The notes beneath the pieces were generated by a model, which was given only the letters and a program-made list of their open reading frames with translations, did not search any database and was not told the origin of the DNA. Source: Ridgeia piscesae (Eukaryota > Annelida > Polychaeta > Sabellida > Siboglinidae). Taken from it: a stretch of 64,000 bases of DNA. The stretch covers positions 112,501 to 176,500 of the forward strand of contig JAODUO010000126.1 in the NCBI GenBank assembly GCA_025642075.2, in the 5' to 3' direction. Numbering within the stretch: the stretch's first letter is position 1; every line of letters begins with the position of its first letter. The translations under genes and the position numbers were made by a program. Positions 24,827 to 38,859 of the stretch are shown one piece after another.

Positions 24827-24925
24827 TGTGTGTGTGTTGGTGGGTGGTTGTGTGTGTGTGGTGGGTGGGGTGTGGGGTGTGTGGTGTGCGTGCGTGCGTG
24901 CGTGCGTGCATGCGTGCGTGCGTGC
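24516..24925. repeat. (TG)n / (GGTG)n compound repeat
   Basis: About 410 bp of TG with frequent GGGTG, GGTG and GTGG variants, ending in (TGCG)n. The G-run variants make G-quadruplex formation possible on the plus strand between about 24600 and 24880. Confidence 0.95.
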
Positions 24926-27102
24926 AAAATATATGATTTTAAAGATGGAAATAAATCAAGAATTTCAGTTAGAACTAGATCACGAAGTTAAGATCAAAAA
25001 TTAAGGATGGAAATAAATCTTGAAGTGAGAACATTGCAAGTGTTTACAGGTAACACTGGGGTATATCAGTTCATAGATTCAGTGCAGTGTAAATTAATAG
25101 ACATTAAACAAACGTTAACATTTATTGTCAGTGTCAGTTTATGATGAAATAATTGGTCTGGTATCACAACATTTTGCCAGCAGCCATTTTGCCAAATTAC
25201 ACATTGTCAATATATGTTTGGCCGAGAAACATTTTCCACAGTTGGTGTTTTGCCAACATGTGGGGGCAGTTTACTGTATTTATTAAGATGATGATTTCTA
25301 TTAATTTAACCATTTCACATCAACAACATATTTACGGATAAAAGATATAACATAATTAAAACCTTTTCATGTCTTACATATATAAACAAAGATAACTGGA
25401 CGATATTTGGCCAACATCTAAACAAGTTAGCAGAACACTAACTACACTGACTGGTGATAGAATCCGCTCACAGCAATGGAGTTTTCATCATCTGATTAAT
25501 GGCACTCAGCGGGGTTTCTCCACAGGGGTTAGGCACCCTGAAAACCCTGTCCAGCCCCTGTAACATTTCACATTAATGCTTGGTAATGTGGCATAGTACC
25601 TTTATTTTGCTAGCCATGCACTGTTTTTAGGCCCGAACGTCATGTGGTATGGCTGGTGTAAAAAACTTGGCTCCTTACACGAGGAACTGTGTATCCCTTG
25701 GGGGTCGGAAATCAAGACCTGTCTCACTAATTGAAGACAAAAACAACCACCTCGGCTGACATGCAGGCTGACAGTGGCCACCCTCACAGCCGTATACAGA
25801 GATCAACTTGTAGTATGGCTGAATTGTTGATGGAGGTATAGAAAGATGACTTTTTAGGTCTTAGCAGATTAATCAGTTAATAAAATATTGCAGGGGCTGG
25901 AAATGACTACAAAATTACGATTAAGAAGTATATTTTATTATTTTGCTTATGCATGACAACTTGATTGTTGTATGTTATATTGTATTTTGTATTTCTGGCA
26001 CTATTCTGTGAGTTCTATTTCAGACCTGTCAGTTACCATTACCATTCAGTGTCAAAAATATAGACAGAAATCAAATCGGTTATTTTTGTGTGTATGTTTC
26101 TGGTGAGTATTAATTGCAAGTTGTCAGCCCTGGATGTGAATCAGTAACCATTCCATTTCCTGAATACAGAGCCAACATCTTTTAATCTCCTAGATATGTC
26201 TAGATTGTCAAGTTGTGGTTTACCATATATCCACGACTGAAATTATGATAAGAAGTTATCATGATTAATTCCGTAATATTTGCTTAATGTTACATTTACT
26301 TGGAATGCCCTGGTTCTAGGAAACGTTGGCAAACCATAAAAGTTGAACCTCAGTTTACATCACCTGACATCACAGACCGATGTCAGAAGCTAGCGGAAAA
26401 TTTATGGCTGAAACATAGAGGATTACTCAACCAAGGTGCACGACTGAGGTTTAGCAGCGTGATTGCTCGCCGATTTACGACACCCAGCATAACCGTCACT
26501 GCGCTGTAGGTCAGGCCGACATCAGTTTAAAATCATCACCCTTGTCACATCCAAGGGGTGAATGCATTGCGAAAAAGTTCATAAGTGATGAGTATACATA
26601 GCTCAGGGCCATCAATCATACATCGTCAGCGGGTTACGGCTATGCTGCATGATCTCAGGTAGGAGAACCAGGGACTGGGTATCGGTTTCCCGTCGTTTCA
26701 TGGAAGCGGAAACAGGCAGCTGTTTCACAGCAGGCAATCGCTGTACGGGGAGCTCGGGCTGTCCCAAATGAGTGAAGTGTCTGTCCAATGATCCTGGGCC
26801 GACTGAAGCACGTTCTGCGGCACGTGTGGCGTGTAAATGCATCTGTGCATTGAATAATTGAGTGCTGAGGTGTTTCGGTTAGAGAGTATTCCGGCGAGAA
26901 CAGTTGGTAGTAATTGAGAATGGAAGACGAGAGGGAACGAATAGGATATACACGTCTTGTTAAAAATGGATGGGTTTAAATGTGTGTAGAACATTTAAAG
27001 ATGATTGTGTTTTACTAATAATGGTGATATTGCGTGCGATATGGCAATGTAACTTGAAATAAAATAATCCTGTCCTCTCTTCAAGTTGACCCACATCACT
27101 GT
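24926..27102. other. unannotated intron segment
   Basis: AT-rich. The fragment AGATGGAAATAAATC occurs twice near 24943 and 25005, suggesting a small ~60-bp duplication. No gene is recognised. Confidence 0.45.
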
Positions 27103-27367
27103 CCTCTCCCTCTCCCTCTCCCTCTCCCTCTCCCTCTCCCTCTCCCTCTCCCTCTCCTCTCCCTCTCCCTCTCTCCCTCTCCCTCTCCCTCTCCTCTCCT
27201 CTCCCTCTCCCTCTCCTCTCCTCCCTCTCCCTCTCCTCTCCCCTCCTCCCTCCCCCTCCCCCTCCCCCTCCCCTCCTCCCTCTCCTTCCCCCTCTCCCTC
27301 TCCCTCTCCCTCTCCCTCTCCCCTCCTTTCCCCCTCCCTTCCCCTCCTTTCCTCTCCCCCTCCCCCT
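27103..27367. repeat. pure polypyrimidine tract (CCCTCT)n
   Basis: About 265 bp with no purine on the plus strand, mostly TCTCCC hexamers grading into CCCCTCC. The Ser-Leu-Pro and Arg-Gly-Glu frames over it are repeat translations. Long homopyrimidine mirror-like DNA can form triplex (H-DNA). Confidence 0.97.
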
Positions 27368-30300
27368 TGAGATTATGTTTAACGTTGAAACCATAAGATA
27401 TTTCATTTTTAGTAGCAAACCTAATGTCACATCTAGCGATAGGATTGTAACAGTAATGCCACAAAAGACTTCATGGTGAATAATGTTGGCATTTATATGA
27501 CTTGTAAGTAAAGTATATACACATTGCGGAGAAGCAACATGACTGAGATTTCCAGTTGAATGAATCTCAGAAGAAATATTAACATTTCTAGAAAGATACT
27601 CATATATTGGCAGTCAAATATCACAATTATGAAGACGAAACAAGATTACCATGCAAAGAACTCACCTCAGCCCGCAAGTAAGACTTTGGCTATCAAAAGT
27701 ACAACCTTTCTTAATCTTTTATATGTAGCCCACACTGTCAAGGCATAAAGTGATTTTGTTTTTGCATCTAGTGCCACCCACACAACCTCCGATAACCTGT
27801 CCCATTCATTTATAGGTTTCTGTGAGCATGACTAGTTTCTTATATCTAAATCTAATCAACATCATTCCTTCACAAATGTTATGCCACGCCCTCTATTCCT
27901 ACCTTTCGTAACCATAAAAATACTTCTATAAATATTGTCAGCTTGCCTGCGTATGAAGTTAACCATTAGGGAGAAGGCAGGCGGAAAGATAAAGAAATTT
28001 GCATAAACTTTTCGTAGGGCGTCGTCAATTTCCAAGTCTGTATAGGCCATGCTACCGACATGACATAGGTGTCCTAGAAATGGGTTAGCCCCCTAGAAAT
28101 AGCGCATTTTTTCATGGCAGCAGCTTGGCGAATGAGACGGAGGGACTGAGGCTCAGCAAATATACTCTACAGTCATATTTAAAAAAACTGGTTACAGTAA
28201 ACGTCTGCATTTGTTTCAAGAAATATTGACTCAATGCAATGTGTATTTTTGACCATACATTCAGTTTAGGCAGCATTCCTGTTTCGATGAAACGTCATCT
28301 TCGACCTACAGGTACACAAACTATTTATAAACTTCATCAGACAAAATCAGAAATTCTCCTAGCATCAGACACATTTGACTGCTGTAAGTTTTTTGTTTGA
28401 TTTTATGTGTGCATCTCTTAAAAAAAGTGAATTTTATTATCTGTTTAAAATTAACTATTTAAAATTTAAGCAAATGCATAGCATAATTCAATATTACGAT
28501 ATGACCACAGCCAGTTGCATACACACCCACACATGCACGCACACAAGCACGCATGCACGCACACAAGCACGCATGCAGTAAGACTAAGACCCATATGGTG
28601 CAGCCTCCGTCGTGCCCCTCTCTGTGTCTTCGCCTCCGTAAGTGATGCCGTGAAGTGTTTTCACTAGCGCCCTCGAGTGGAAACACGGCAGCTGACACGT
28701 GTTGACCCTGACGCAGTCATACAATTAGCAGTGACGTAGGTTTTGTTTGTCTAATTGCATCTCGTTTCACCAATTAGCCGACGGTGGTCAGTGCATTCGG
28801 TGGTAGATTTGTCATGGTTGCGGTGGCAGTTAGCTGGACGTGTTCGCAGCCTCCGACTACAGGTGTGATGGAATCGCACCTGGGACACGATGACGACCAT
28901 TATGGTCAAAGGTCGGTGTCATGGCATTGTTGATGTTATTGGTTTATTTTGCCAGAATAAAAACAACGATGGTTGTAACAACCACAAAGTCAATGACAAG
29001 AATGGTAGCACTTTAATAAAAGAAATTTTCACTCAACACAGATGTTACTCATATAATTGTGTATTTCCATAACATAGTAACACCCGATGGAATTGTAATT
29101 CTAAGATATTTCAAATTACATTGTAGTTGCAAATGCGTATTATGTGCAGAATGTAGATGCAAAACAGAATAACGACTGCAGTTAGCATCTGTTTAATGCG
29201 GTCACTGAATATTAAAAAAAGATGAATTATAATTTCAGAGAAGTTTTTTACTTAGCATTTCCACCGCAAAAAGGCGTCGGTTTCTCGTTTGCCGCGTCCG
29301 TTGTTATTTTTGATGATCAAGATCACCATGTATTATATACAAGACATATCCCTGTTTTAGTGTGACGTTTCTCTGTCATTTCCCTTAGTACAGGGGGATG
29401 ACACAAAAGTGGCAATTTATTATGATTCACACACATCTGCACAGGTGTTCTGATATGAACTGTACCGTAATGCACATATCAAAAACTTAATCTTCACACA
29501 AACCTCAAGGTATTGCTGATTTACGGCAGAATTAATCAGTTTCAGGAAACACAAACCCATAAACAGAACTCGGTACAAGACTGGAATCAGGATGTTTCTG
29601 ACAAGTGTAGATGTAGCTTTGGTTGTAAGTAACAAATCTTCCTGAACGTTCCTTCTGGAAAAATTCATCAGCCTTAGATCAACATAGAACGGTCGTTTTT
29701 GAAAAAAATAGTTCTGTTTTTAGGCACAAGATCGATGAAGGCGAGAGAGAATCTCACCAGTTGCTAATTGGTTTGTTTGTTAACGGTTCCCAGCCTGCGT
29801 GAGAGTGCACGTTTTTGCTGAAAGAATCGGAATGAAACGTTACATTTGCCTAGTTGCATACCTATAGCAGAGAAGTCTGGAGTTCAAATGATGGAGATTG
29901 TAGCCGAAGTTATTTATACTGCCATGTGAACAAGAATATGTGGTCATTATTTTTTAAATATTTGAATAGTGTCTATCATAAAACAAATAAAAAGATAGTA
30001 AAAGAGGTGACACTATAAAAATATTCCTAAGATATTGACAAGCCAAGCCACATGACCATTTGAATCCTCAATGCATTCAGAAGAAAGGGAATGTTAATTA
30101 GGAATGGTGCCCTTCGCAATAACCAACAGTTTTCATGGGCTCTCCTAAATATATATCCTATGTTTCCCAATGGCTTCCCGTGGTTTTCCAGACCACAAAC
30201 TCCAGGGCAGCGTGGAAGAAGTTCTGACCCACATTACATGGTTGTCATATAGTACGCCCAAGGTCAAAGCACCAACATTTTGAGATATGATTCGCTTGGC

Positions 30301-33300
30301 ACAGCAACATGAAACATGCCTAAACTTAGATATTTGTTCTTAACATTAAGACCTGGGGGTGCATAACAAATATTACAGGTGGAACAAATTATAGGAGTAA
30401 AATCATTCTTAGCAAGCACATGTGGTCTTTATAGTACAGCTGTACATCATAATTCATTACGCTACTGATACCATATTTTCAAATCTTGAATGACTTATAA
30501 AGAAGCATTCTGTTGGATCACGTTTCTGCTTGAAATATTTTGGGAACAGAACGTTGCTAATGTGTTTACAGAAAGTTTCAATTCCATTGTGGCACACGTT
30601 GTTGGGAATGCTTTACTTAAAGCAATGTGTTCAGTATTGTGTGTACGTTATTCCCCTGGACCGGTCAACAGATGGAACGGAACACTTAATTAATTGCTGG
30701 ACACTCCCTGCTTCTAAATATCACCAACTGGTTGCGTTAATCATATAGGGCGTGTGCCTTATTTACAGTAGATTATCGTGTTTAATATGAGACTTTGCTG
30801 TCGGAAGTAAGCAGTAATAAGCAGTTAGAATTGTCATAGAAGAAGAGTCAGTTTTGTAATAGTGATGTGTGGTGTTAATTACTATTACTCGATGACCGCA
30901 GTTGGCATTTCCGTGTCAAGTAGCGACCTGTCGTAATTTGTCACCATGCAAGAGTGCAAATGCACCGATCCGTGAGTCTTCAGTTGTGGAGTTTAATTAT
31001 CTGCCGGAACCTTCCGTTGTGTGAACATTATTGGTCACATGTCAAGTTTTCGTTATCGTGGTCATTTTCTAAGTTCTGTACTTGTATTGTTAGGTGTTCT
31101 AAGATTGTTTTCTCTACACCGGCACAACAAAGAAACCTTGTCATTTTCTTTTGTGGTAGACTGACTGCCTCAGTGGTTTTGCTGCACAGTGGTCAATTGT
31201 CATTGCAGATGCTAACCATCTAAAGACAAAACATGCTTATGTGTGTGTCTGAATTAGAAATATTCTGATTTTCTGGCTACCAGTGTCAGATGAGTAGGTT
31301 GACAAATACCTGGCCGGACATATTGGAATGACAGGAAAAAACAGATGTATCAAATTGTCTTCTGTTTTTAAACATTACAGATGAACTGATGGACCTTGTT
31401 ATCTGTATTTTAGATGCACTGCACCTAAAGCCAACCGCATTCATTTACTTATACCATTTTCCTCTGATAAAATTGCCAAAGTATTTCAAAGAACACATCA
31501 CGTAGTGGACAAATAAAAAGCTGTGTTGTTTTATTGGTGACATTCTGCTATATGTAGTATCGGCTTTCAGTTGACAGCATGCACAGACTGGTTGTTGGTT
31601 TTTAGGGGTTCCTGGGAAAACTGATATTTTATGGTTTATGTCTCACACTCACATATTTGCGCTGTGAGCACGACCTTGCGATCTGTTGCAGACAAAGCAC
31701 TGAGCAAGCACTCTATAAGAATGAATAATTGCATCCATTGTAACTGCAGGATGTCTCATTTGTCACACGCTATCACAGAGGTGGTTCTGCTACATGGTGA
31801 TGTGCCCCAATACATATTAGGTCTAGTGCCTGAGCCACACGTCGCGATGACTCAGAATCTATCAGTGCTGTGTCTTCAGTCAGACAGAGTTTCCACTTCG
31901 ACCTGAACGTAGAAGAAAGGCTTTTGCTTTGATTAATAACGCTGCTCTTCAATGGCGGCACATGTTTTCCCGTGTCACATCCCGAGGGCTTGTTGATTGT
32001 GAGCGAATTTACATGTTCGGCGATCGACTAAGTCTGCCGATATTAGCCACGCTCAAGCAGCCGCCAGTTGCTGCCTGTGACCCCCATTTCGTGATCTCGC
32101 ATCATTTAGTCGCTCGCGTAGATTCAGTGTTACCACTTTGCTAAGCATGCTCGGCCTCGGTGGACTTGCAGCGTTATAGACACGTTCATTGATCGTAGAT
32201 GTTGATGGAAACTCGGTGGAATACCTCCACAAAGGGCTACACAGGCATTGATACTCCACGGACATGCATTGCAGGCGATTAAGCCTCGTGGCCATTTTAG
32301 CGGTAATTCCTTGTGGAGATTGGCAAGTTTTTGCCTTAAATAAAAAGTAATTACTTCTTTGTGCAGTCGTTAGCCACTGTCTGCCCGCTACATGTAGCGG
32401 GGAATGACTTGTAAAGTGATTGTTGCATGTCCTCTTGTCGTAGCCTCATTGTTGCAGAAATTCCAGGCTTCTTTATAAAACTGTAATATCAACAATCTTT
32501 TATACACCTCATATAGAACAAAAAAATTAACATTACACTCGGTACACGTGCTGACTATAATTATGACCAATTAAAATTGCTACAATTGTATTTGTTTTCA
32601 GTATACAGTTCAAATTAGTGCCTGAAAATGTCATAGTGTCTTTGCAAATAAAATTTAAACTGTCCCTTTCCTTAGGTAAGTACACCTTAAAAGTCCATGA
32701 AATGCCTCTGTGCACTCATAAGTAGATTGCATGTGTTTTACAATTGTCAGGTTTTCTGTAGCAAATTGTGATACATTGCTATAATGTTTCATTTGTTGAT
32801 TGTCGCAAAGTTGTAACAGCTGTTGTCCATTAATCACAAGGCAACTGCCTGTGACTCCATGCCACTCATCCACAGCAGTGCCACCTTCTGACCATTCCTG
32901 CCACTGCATCTGCTACAGTCGGCAGCCATTTTTTATTAATATATCTTGTGCAGTTGGTGGCCATTTTGTTATTAAATAAAGTCATCGATTAAGAGTTCAA
33001 AGAGTAAGAATTAACACATTAGTGAAGGTGTAAGTTTAAACTTAATAATTAACATCGTCACAAATTATACAATCATCTATGTTGAAAGATTATGTTTAAA
33101 ATGAGATGTTTTGATTCAGGATTTCTTTTTTTAAACACTCAGAATTTATTTCCTTAATGTAAATACAAATCTGATGCACCACGTGTCAACATGTCTTTTA
33201 AATTTTATGCTACTATTTGTCCATGAAATTGTCTACATCTGATGACCTTTTGCCAAATATGAATGGTATTAATGCTGGCATAATCTATGGATTGCTTGCA

Positions 33301-34138
33301 CTTGTATGCACGTTTTATAAGCCAGTATCAACTTAAAACCATCACTTGTCAGAGTTTCAGCTGGATGCTTGCGTCTCATTAAACCTACCTTTATTTTAGC
33401 AATAAAAAAACAACTGCAATGCATAACAGTTCTGTGGTATTACCAAACCATAACATGGCTATGAAGGTAGTTAATTTTGTCTCACGTGGGTGTTAATTGC
33501 GAGTTGATAAGTGAACTCTGGCTAAGCACATGAAAGCCTTAGCTGCTTCTCGAAAAACTAACCTGGCCATTTGGGTTTATTTTATCGTTTATTTATTGAT
33601 CAATGTTATTTGTGTGTGTTGCCATATGGTTCGTTTAATCAATAATCTACCGGTGACGTTTATGCCACCTGTGTTCATGCTGCCCCTGTCATTCCATGCT
33701 GCCCTCTAAGGCAGGGAAATGTTGCCCACCTGCGGTTACCATGACGACAGCAAACCCTGCCTCTTGCATGTTCTACGTCGGCACATTCCTAAGTCACCCC
33801 ACCTCTTTGTGGTGACCAAGAACGGCCAGAGCAGCAAATCGCTTGACCCTCAGTGACGTCTGCACTGGTGCATAGAAATAGCGAATTAGTGCATGTACTA
33901 ACACACGACACTGCTTCAAGCATGGTGCTTACATGTGGCCAGGTGTAGCTGAAATAAATCTTGCATTTTTATCCGGTGCGTAATTAGGAGAGACTTGTTG
34001 TACTGTTTCTGTGGCTATGACAGACTCTGTCATTCCAGTTTTGTGTTCATCTGTCACACTATCTCTGATTGGTCAGTTCTTTGTATAATTATTAATATTT
34101 TGTCGTTCTGTTGATCTCTGGTTAGTCATTAGGTTTGT
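27368..34138. other. unannotated intron segment
   Basis: Nearly 7 kb of AT-leaning sequence. A 22-bp CACGCACACAAGCACGCATG unit is repeated near 28535-28575. ORFs of 60-91 codons occur at chance-like density and lack motifs. No tRNA, transposon end or exon with convincing splice sites was identified. Confidence 0.4.
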
Positions 34139-34310
34139 TACTGCACACGGCAAACCCTCTCCATAAGGGTCACTGCAGAGTCTCCATAAGGGTCACTGTA
34201 TTATAAACAGGTGGTCATTATGGAGAGTTTCATGTTTTGATAAGAAGTCATTGGGGACTTTCAGAAGTGTCCATTATACAGAGTATACAACTGTGGTCAA
34301 TTGACCACTG
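34139..34310. repeat. degenerate GGTCACT/TCCATAAGGG repeat patch
   Basis: TCTCCATAAGGGTCACTG occurs twice (about 34159 and 34181), followed by looser GGTCATTATGGAG and GTCCATTATACAGAG variants. It resembles the GGTCACC-containing patches at 11.0, 35.7 and 55.8 kb. Confidence 0.55.
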
Positions 34311-35729
34311 AGGCATTCATTACTTTATCAGCCTCACCTCCTAGAATTTCATGATTGATGCAAGGCATCATAAAGACAGGTGGCGCTTCTATTAACCCAT
34401 TGTCCCCAGTTGCTTGATCCCAATCTCTTGGACAGTCATATTTCTTACAATGTGGTCACTATGTCCAGTCCAGCTGGGCACTATTTCTGATAAAGGTGGA
34501 CAATTAATCAGACCAGGAACCACAGAAAGATGCACGCAGAATCTGACTGACTCTGGGAGGTGGAGTCGGAGTTTGGTGGTTAACTGGGACACACATGCCT
34601 TTGGTTGTTACAAATGAACCAGTTGTAAGTATAGTACCTTTCAGTGTAAAATTATTACATGTAAAGGAATGTTGCTGTAATGGTTCTGAAGCTGGAATAT
34701 TACCTATTACTGTAACATGTGGTTCCTGTTTAATTGGAAGGGTTCATATTGTCATAATGTAATGGGCGATGACTTGCAAAATTACAGTAGAGTGTAGTGT
34801 AATATTGCTGCATAGGTGCGTTACAGCGATGTAGATTGTAATGTGCATTGCTGGATTACAATTTACAGAATGACATACTGTAACATCCAGTGCAATACAG
34901 TGTTTTATTTGTTTTATATCGTAACATGTGTGGCTATTTGATAATTCAAGCATAGTGTTAAGGTAATACATACTATAATATATATGATAGGTTTAACACA
35001 GCAGAACTAACAGGACTATTTGCAAAACATTACATTATTACTTTATTGTAATTTGGCTGCATGTACATTACAGTTACAATGACCAAGAGTAATCTTGTTA
35101 CATGTCAGACATTCGGTAATGTCTCTAAATGATAGAAATCTACAACTGGATTGTAACATAACACATCTCCATGCAGGGCCATGTTACACATTCAACATCA
35201 CGCACCATTGAGTCGCTACTGATATCATAACATGCTCTGGTGCGTTATCTTTCCGTGTGAGTTTCAGAACTAGCACCTGTCATTCATATCACACATATCT
35301 ATTATGTCATAAAAACGACCTTAGATGTTGGCAACCATAGTTGTCAGTCACAGCCATGAGGACATTGACAGGGGTCACGACCTGCGTAGTTGCCGCGCCT
35401 CTACGCGTGGGTGGGGTGGACGTGCTTAAAGTCTCTACCTGTGCACATCTAGGCCCGAGGACTGGGCTGGGTTATTAATGGTCTGTCTGATGCTAAAGGT
35501 ATTCTTGGTGAAATACCACGTCGCCAATGACGTCTTTGGCCAACAGGTGTTTGTATCACAAATTACCTGCACCTGTCCAAGGTGCACCATTTTCCAGGTG
35601 TGATATTTATGAATATATATAAATACAATAAGTGGAGTATATTCAGGCACGTTTATGGATTGACAAGTATGTATTTGAGATTTCAAATTAGTTGCATCAC
35701 ATCACGCTGATTTCAAGTATACTATGTAG
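34311..35729. other. unannotated intron segment
   Basis: Contains many GTAACAT/TGTTACA words between 34.6 and 35.2 kb, suggesting a loosely repetitive AT-rich patch, but no clean unit. No gene is recognised. Confidence 0.4.
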
Positions 35730-35935
35730 ATTTGTGGTCACCTCACTTTGTGGTCACCTCACTTTGTGGTCACCTCTGTAGTACAACTACCTGTCAATTA
35801 TGGTCACTTTAGGTTAGTCCCGGATTTATTCCAATCCATATACAGTCAAATATAGCAGATATGTCCCACCAATAAGGTCACCTCTGTAATCAGGTCACTT
35901 TTGCCCTGTCCCAAGGCTGAGCTTAATTGTGAGAT
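35730..35935. repeat. GGTCACCTC repeat patch
   Basis: Three perfect 17-bp units of TTTGTGGTCACCTCACT type at about 35732-35776 are followed by diverged copies (TATGGTCACTTTAGG, AAGGTCACCTCTGTAAT, CAGGTCACTTTTGCC) to about 35930. The motif contains the AGGTCA word but is most simply a degenerate minisatellite. Confidence 0.65.
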
Positions 35936-35962
35936 TCCACTGCACCAGCCAATTTATATATG

Positions 35963-35965
<3 letters not shown>

Positions 35966-36009
<44 letters not shown>
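35966..36009. repeat. (TA)n microsatellite
   Basis: Pure TA run of about 43 bp. Confidence 0.95.
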
Positions 36010-38859
36010 TTTATCTAAGCAGTGCTTTTGTGAGTAGATATTCAAGTATTGATTGTCGCCAAAAGGAATGTATTGCGAGGATTATCTGAGATGTTTCTGT
36101 CAGTCTCGTTTCTCAGTCTGAGGTGAAAGGGAAGTGCTTAAGTAGACTTTGGCTCATGTTGATGCAGTGAGTTTGACAGCAGACACAAGAGAAGAGGATT
36201 GGGAACACCGTGGATGAGGCAGGGAGTGGGTGTGGGGAAAAGGGATAGTTTGAGACGGGAAGGAAAAATGGGAGTTTTGAGAGAAATGATGTTTCATTTG
36301 GGTGGATAGGGGAAAGTGGGATGTACCTATACTTAAAGGGAGGTAGGTGGGATTGGGTTTGTATGTTGCTATGGGGACGTAAATGTGAAAAATGTGGGAG
36401 GGTGGGACGGAGAGAAAATGGGAAATGTGTAGTGAAAAAAACGGATGGATATTTTGGTTATATTGGGTGTTTTTAATATTATACAGATGCAGAAAATTAT
36501 TTTATTTCAAAGCTTATCTAAAAACAAAATCATTTTAATCAATGATATTTTATCATATTTTTCATTTGAGTTTTCTCTATGTTGCCATTTATTTGTCAAG
36601 CGAATTTCATGGGAACATGTGGGATTTTATGTTGCAACTTTTGTCGTGTCGTTTTTGATTCACCGCTGTGAACCTGTTGCGTGACACGTCAGTGGGTGGT
36701 GGCTGCAGATGTTTTATGGAGCTGCTCATCTGAAGCCACATTTCAACAAGGCTATTGGTACTAATCAGGTGGGAGGATATTTAATGGGGCATATCACGCA
36801 TCATTCACCAGTTCCGCATATGTGTCTTAGCGACAGGATACACCCATACAGATACCAGTGACTTCAATTATTCGATTGTCTGTCGGTATTTCATCAAACG
36901 ATACCAGTTTGATTGCCTGATGCGACCACCAAACTTTTCAATTGCTGGTAGCCGGCAAAGGAAACGACATCCATAATAAGGTTTATAATGTCGGCATGAC
37001 GGTGCATTTGTGAGGTGACGCGATCGATTAGAGTCTAGGCAGTAAAAGGCTGTGGTTGCTAGCGTGAACTTGTCAACTTTGGTTAATTCTTGCGCACGAC
37101 ATTATAAATAAATGATACAAATGTGTACTGTAACGACCCCAACGCAAGAGTGGATTGAACAGTGGAAAGGTCACATTCCCTAAGCAGAATAGCTCATTAT
37201 CAAAGTAAAACAATCATGTTTTGTGTAATGAATGAGTTATCAATCTCAACGTTACTGAATCTGCTCATACACTTAGGATGGCATTCGCAGAATCAAGACT
37301 GCCACATTGAATACAATTAGAGTATGGTTAAAACCACAAGAAAATGCACCTGGTTTTACAAGTCCTCGGACGTGACCTTTTATGCAGTCAATATCCAAAT
37401 TGCCGTTTGTTGTAAACACACGACATGGAGATATTTGTAAACACCTCCATAATATGACCTTCTTACGAACTGCGCTAATTTTTACTTTCCTGCAGCACCA
37501 GTCAACACCAAAATTTGACCAACGCTTTTGCGGAATATATGTATGAACATGGCTGCAGTAAACACTGCCAAGACTAGCCAAAAACAACTGGTCCACAATT
37601 TCATTTTTCACCTGTGTCTTGTGCATATGTACTGACCACAGTGTTAGTGGTGCAATTGGGTTAAAAGACATTCTCGTGCAATTCGTAATGAAAAACACAT
37701 GCTACATTTCCTGCAAGCCGTGCTTGTGAAGTACGCCCGCTCAGAAAACGCCAACATAATCGTGTTCTTTCTGCCAAAATTTGATTAGCATTTCCTCGTT
37801 GAAAAAATGTAGGCCACATGCAGCTGTCTTTACCTCCAGCTGAAATATTGTGTGATTTGTCGCCACTGTTAAGGAGACAGTAACTGCCAGGGAATGACTG
37901 ATTACAGTGTTAGAAAACTGGGCCATTGTACATGGGAAAATTACGAAAAGAAGCCAATAACATTCAGTTGCTTTCAGCTGGTAAGACAGATTTCATAATA
38001 AAATTGTTCAACATAACCTACGATCTTATATGTTATAAATATATGTAAGGTACAAAATGGCTGCTTTCAAGGATGCTAGACATTGTTTACCTAAAGAAAA
38101 TGTTTTTGAGATTGCCTAATATTTTGACCATCATTCACTGTTAAAATCATGTTATTAATTTATACATGCATGTTGTGTTCATCTTTCACAGAATTGTATC
38201 CAATGAAGCTTTGTACAGGATTTTATATTAAAAATAAAACTTTCAACCAAATAATCATGACACATTCACTAATAATAAAGTCCTTTCAATATGGTGGCAT
38301 TCTCCCACTAAAAAATATGTTATCATCTCCTATTTTAAAAACCTGTAGTTACCATGCCAAAAATTTCCATTTGGTATATGTTGGTGAATTATTTCATCAT
38401 GCTTGTCTCCAGTTCAGTTGCCCTTATCATCGTCAGTTATACATAATTCCGTTACAATAAATAATCTACAATTCCCCAATGCTTTTGCGTGATTAATTAT
38501 TTGCATGTTAGATAGTCTGAAATACGTCATAGGCAATTTACATTTAATTAGATGAAGAATTACCAATAGCTTAGTCTACTTATGTGATACTTATAGAAAT
38601 TCTGAAATAGCCTATCGAAATTGGCCAGTGATATGCAGTTTCATGAATTTTCTATAAGTATTCTATGCAGGATTGATTGAAGCAGCTGCATTCTGAATAT
38701 TTGTGTAAAATTTGAGGTCGTAGAATATATAGTTTTTTCATGAAAAAGTAATCTCATGAAATCACGCAGCTACACAGCACAGATGTCATACTGATGTCAC
38801 TGACGCAGGTAATATTAGTGACATGAATGGTGTGCAAAATATATGACAAATGAAAACAT
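36010..38859. other. unannotated intron segment
   Basis: 36185-36440 is strikingly G-rich and purine-rich on the plus strand (many GGGA and GTGGGA words). A 141-codon minus-strand ORF at 37273-37698 shows no family motif, and its length is within chance for AT-rich DNA scanned on six frames. Nothing else is supported. Confidence 0.4.

Noticed and set aside
29870..29900. GGAGTTCAAATGA as a tRNA B box
   Set aside because: No A box at suitable distance and no pairing stems.
37273..37698. 141-codon minus-strand ORF
   Set aside because: No recognisable motif; an ORF of this length is expected a few times by chance across six frames of 64 kb of this composition.
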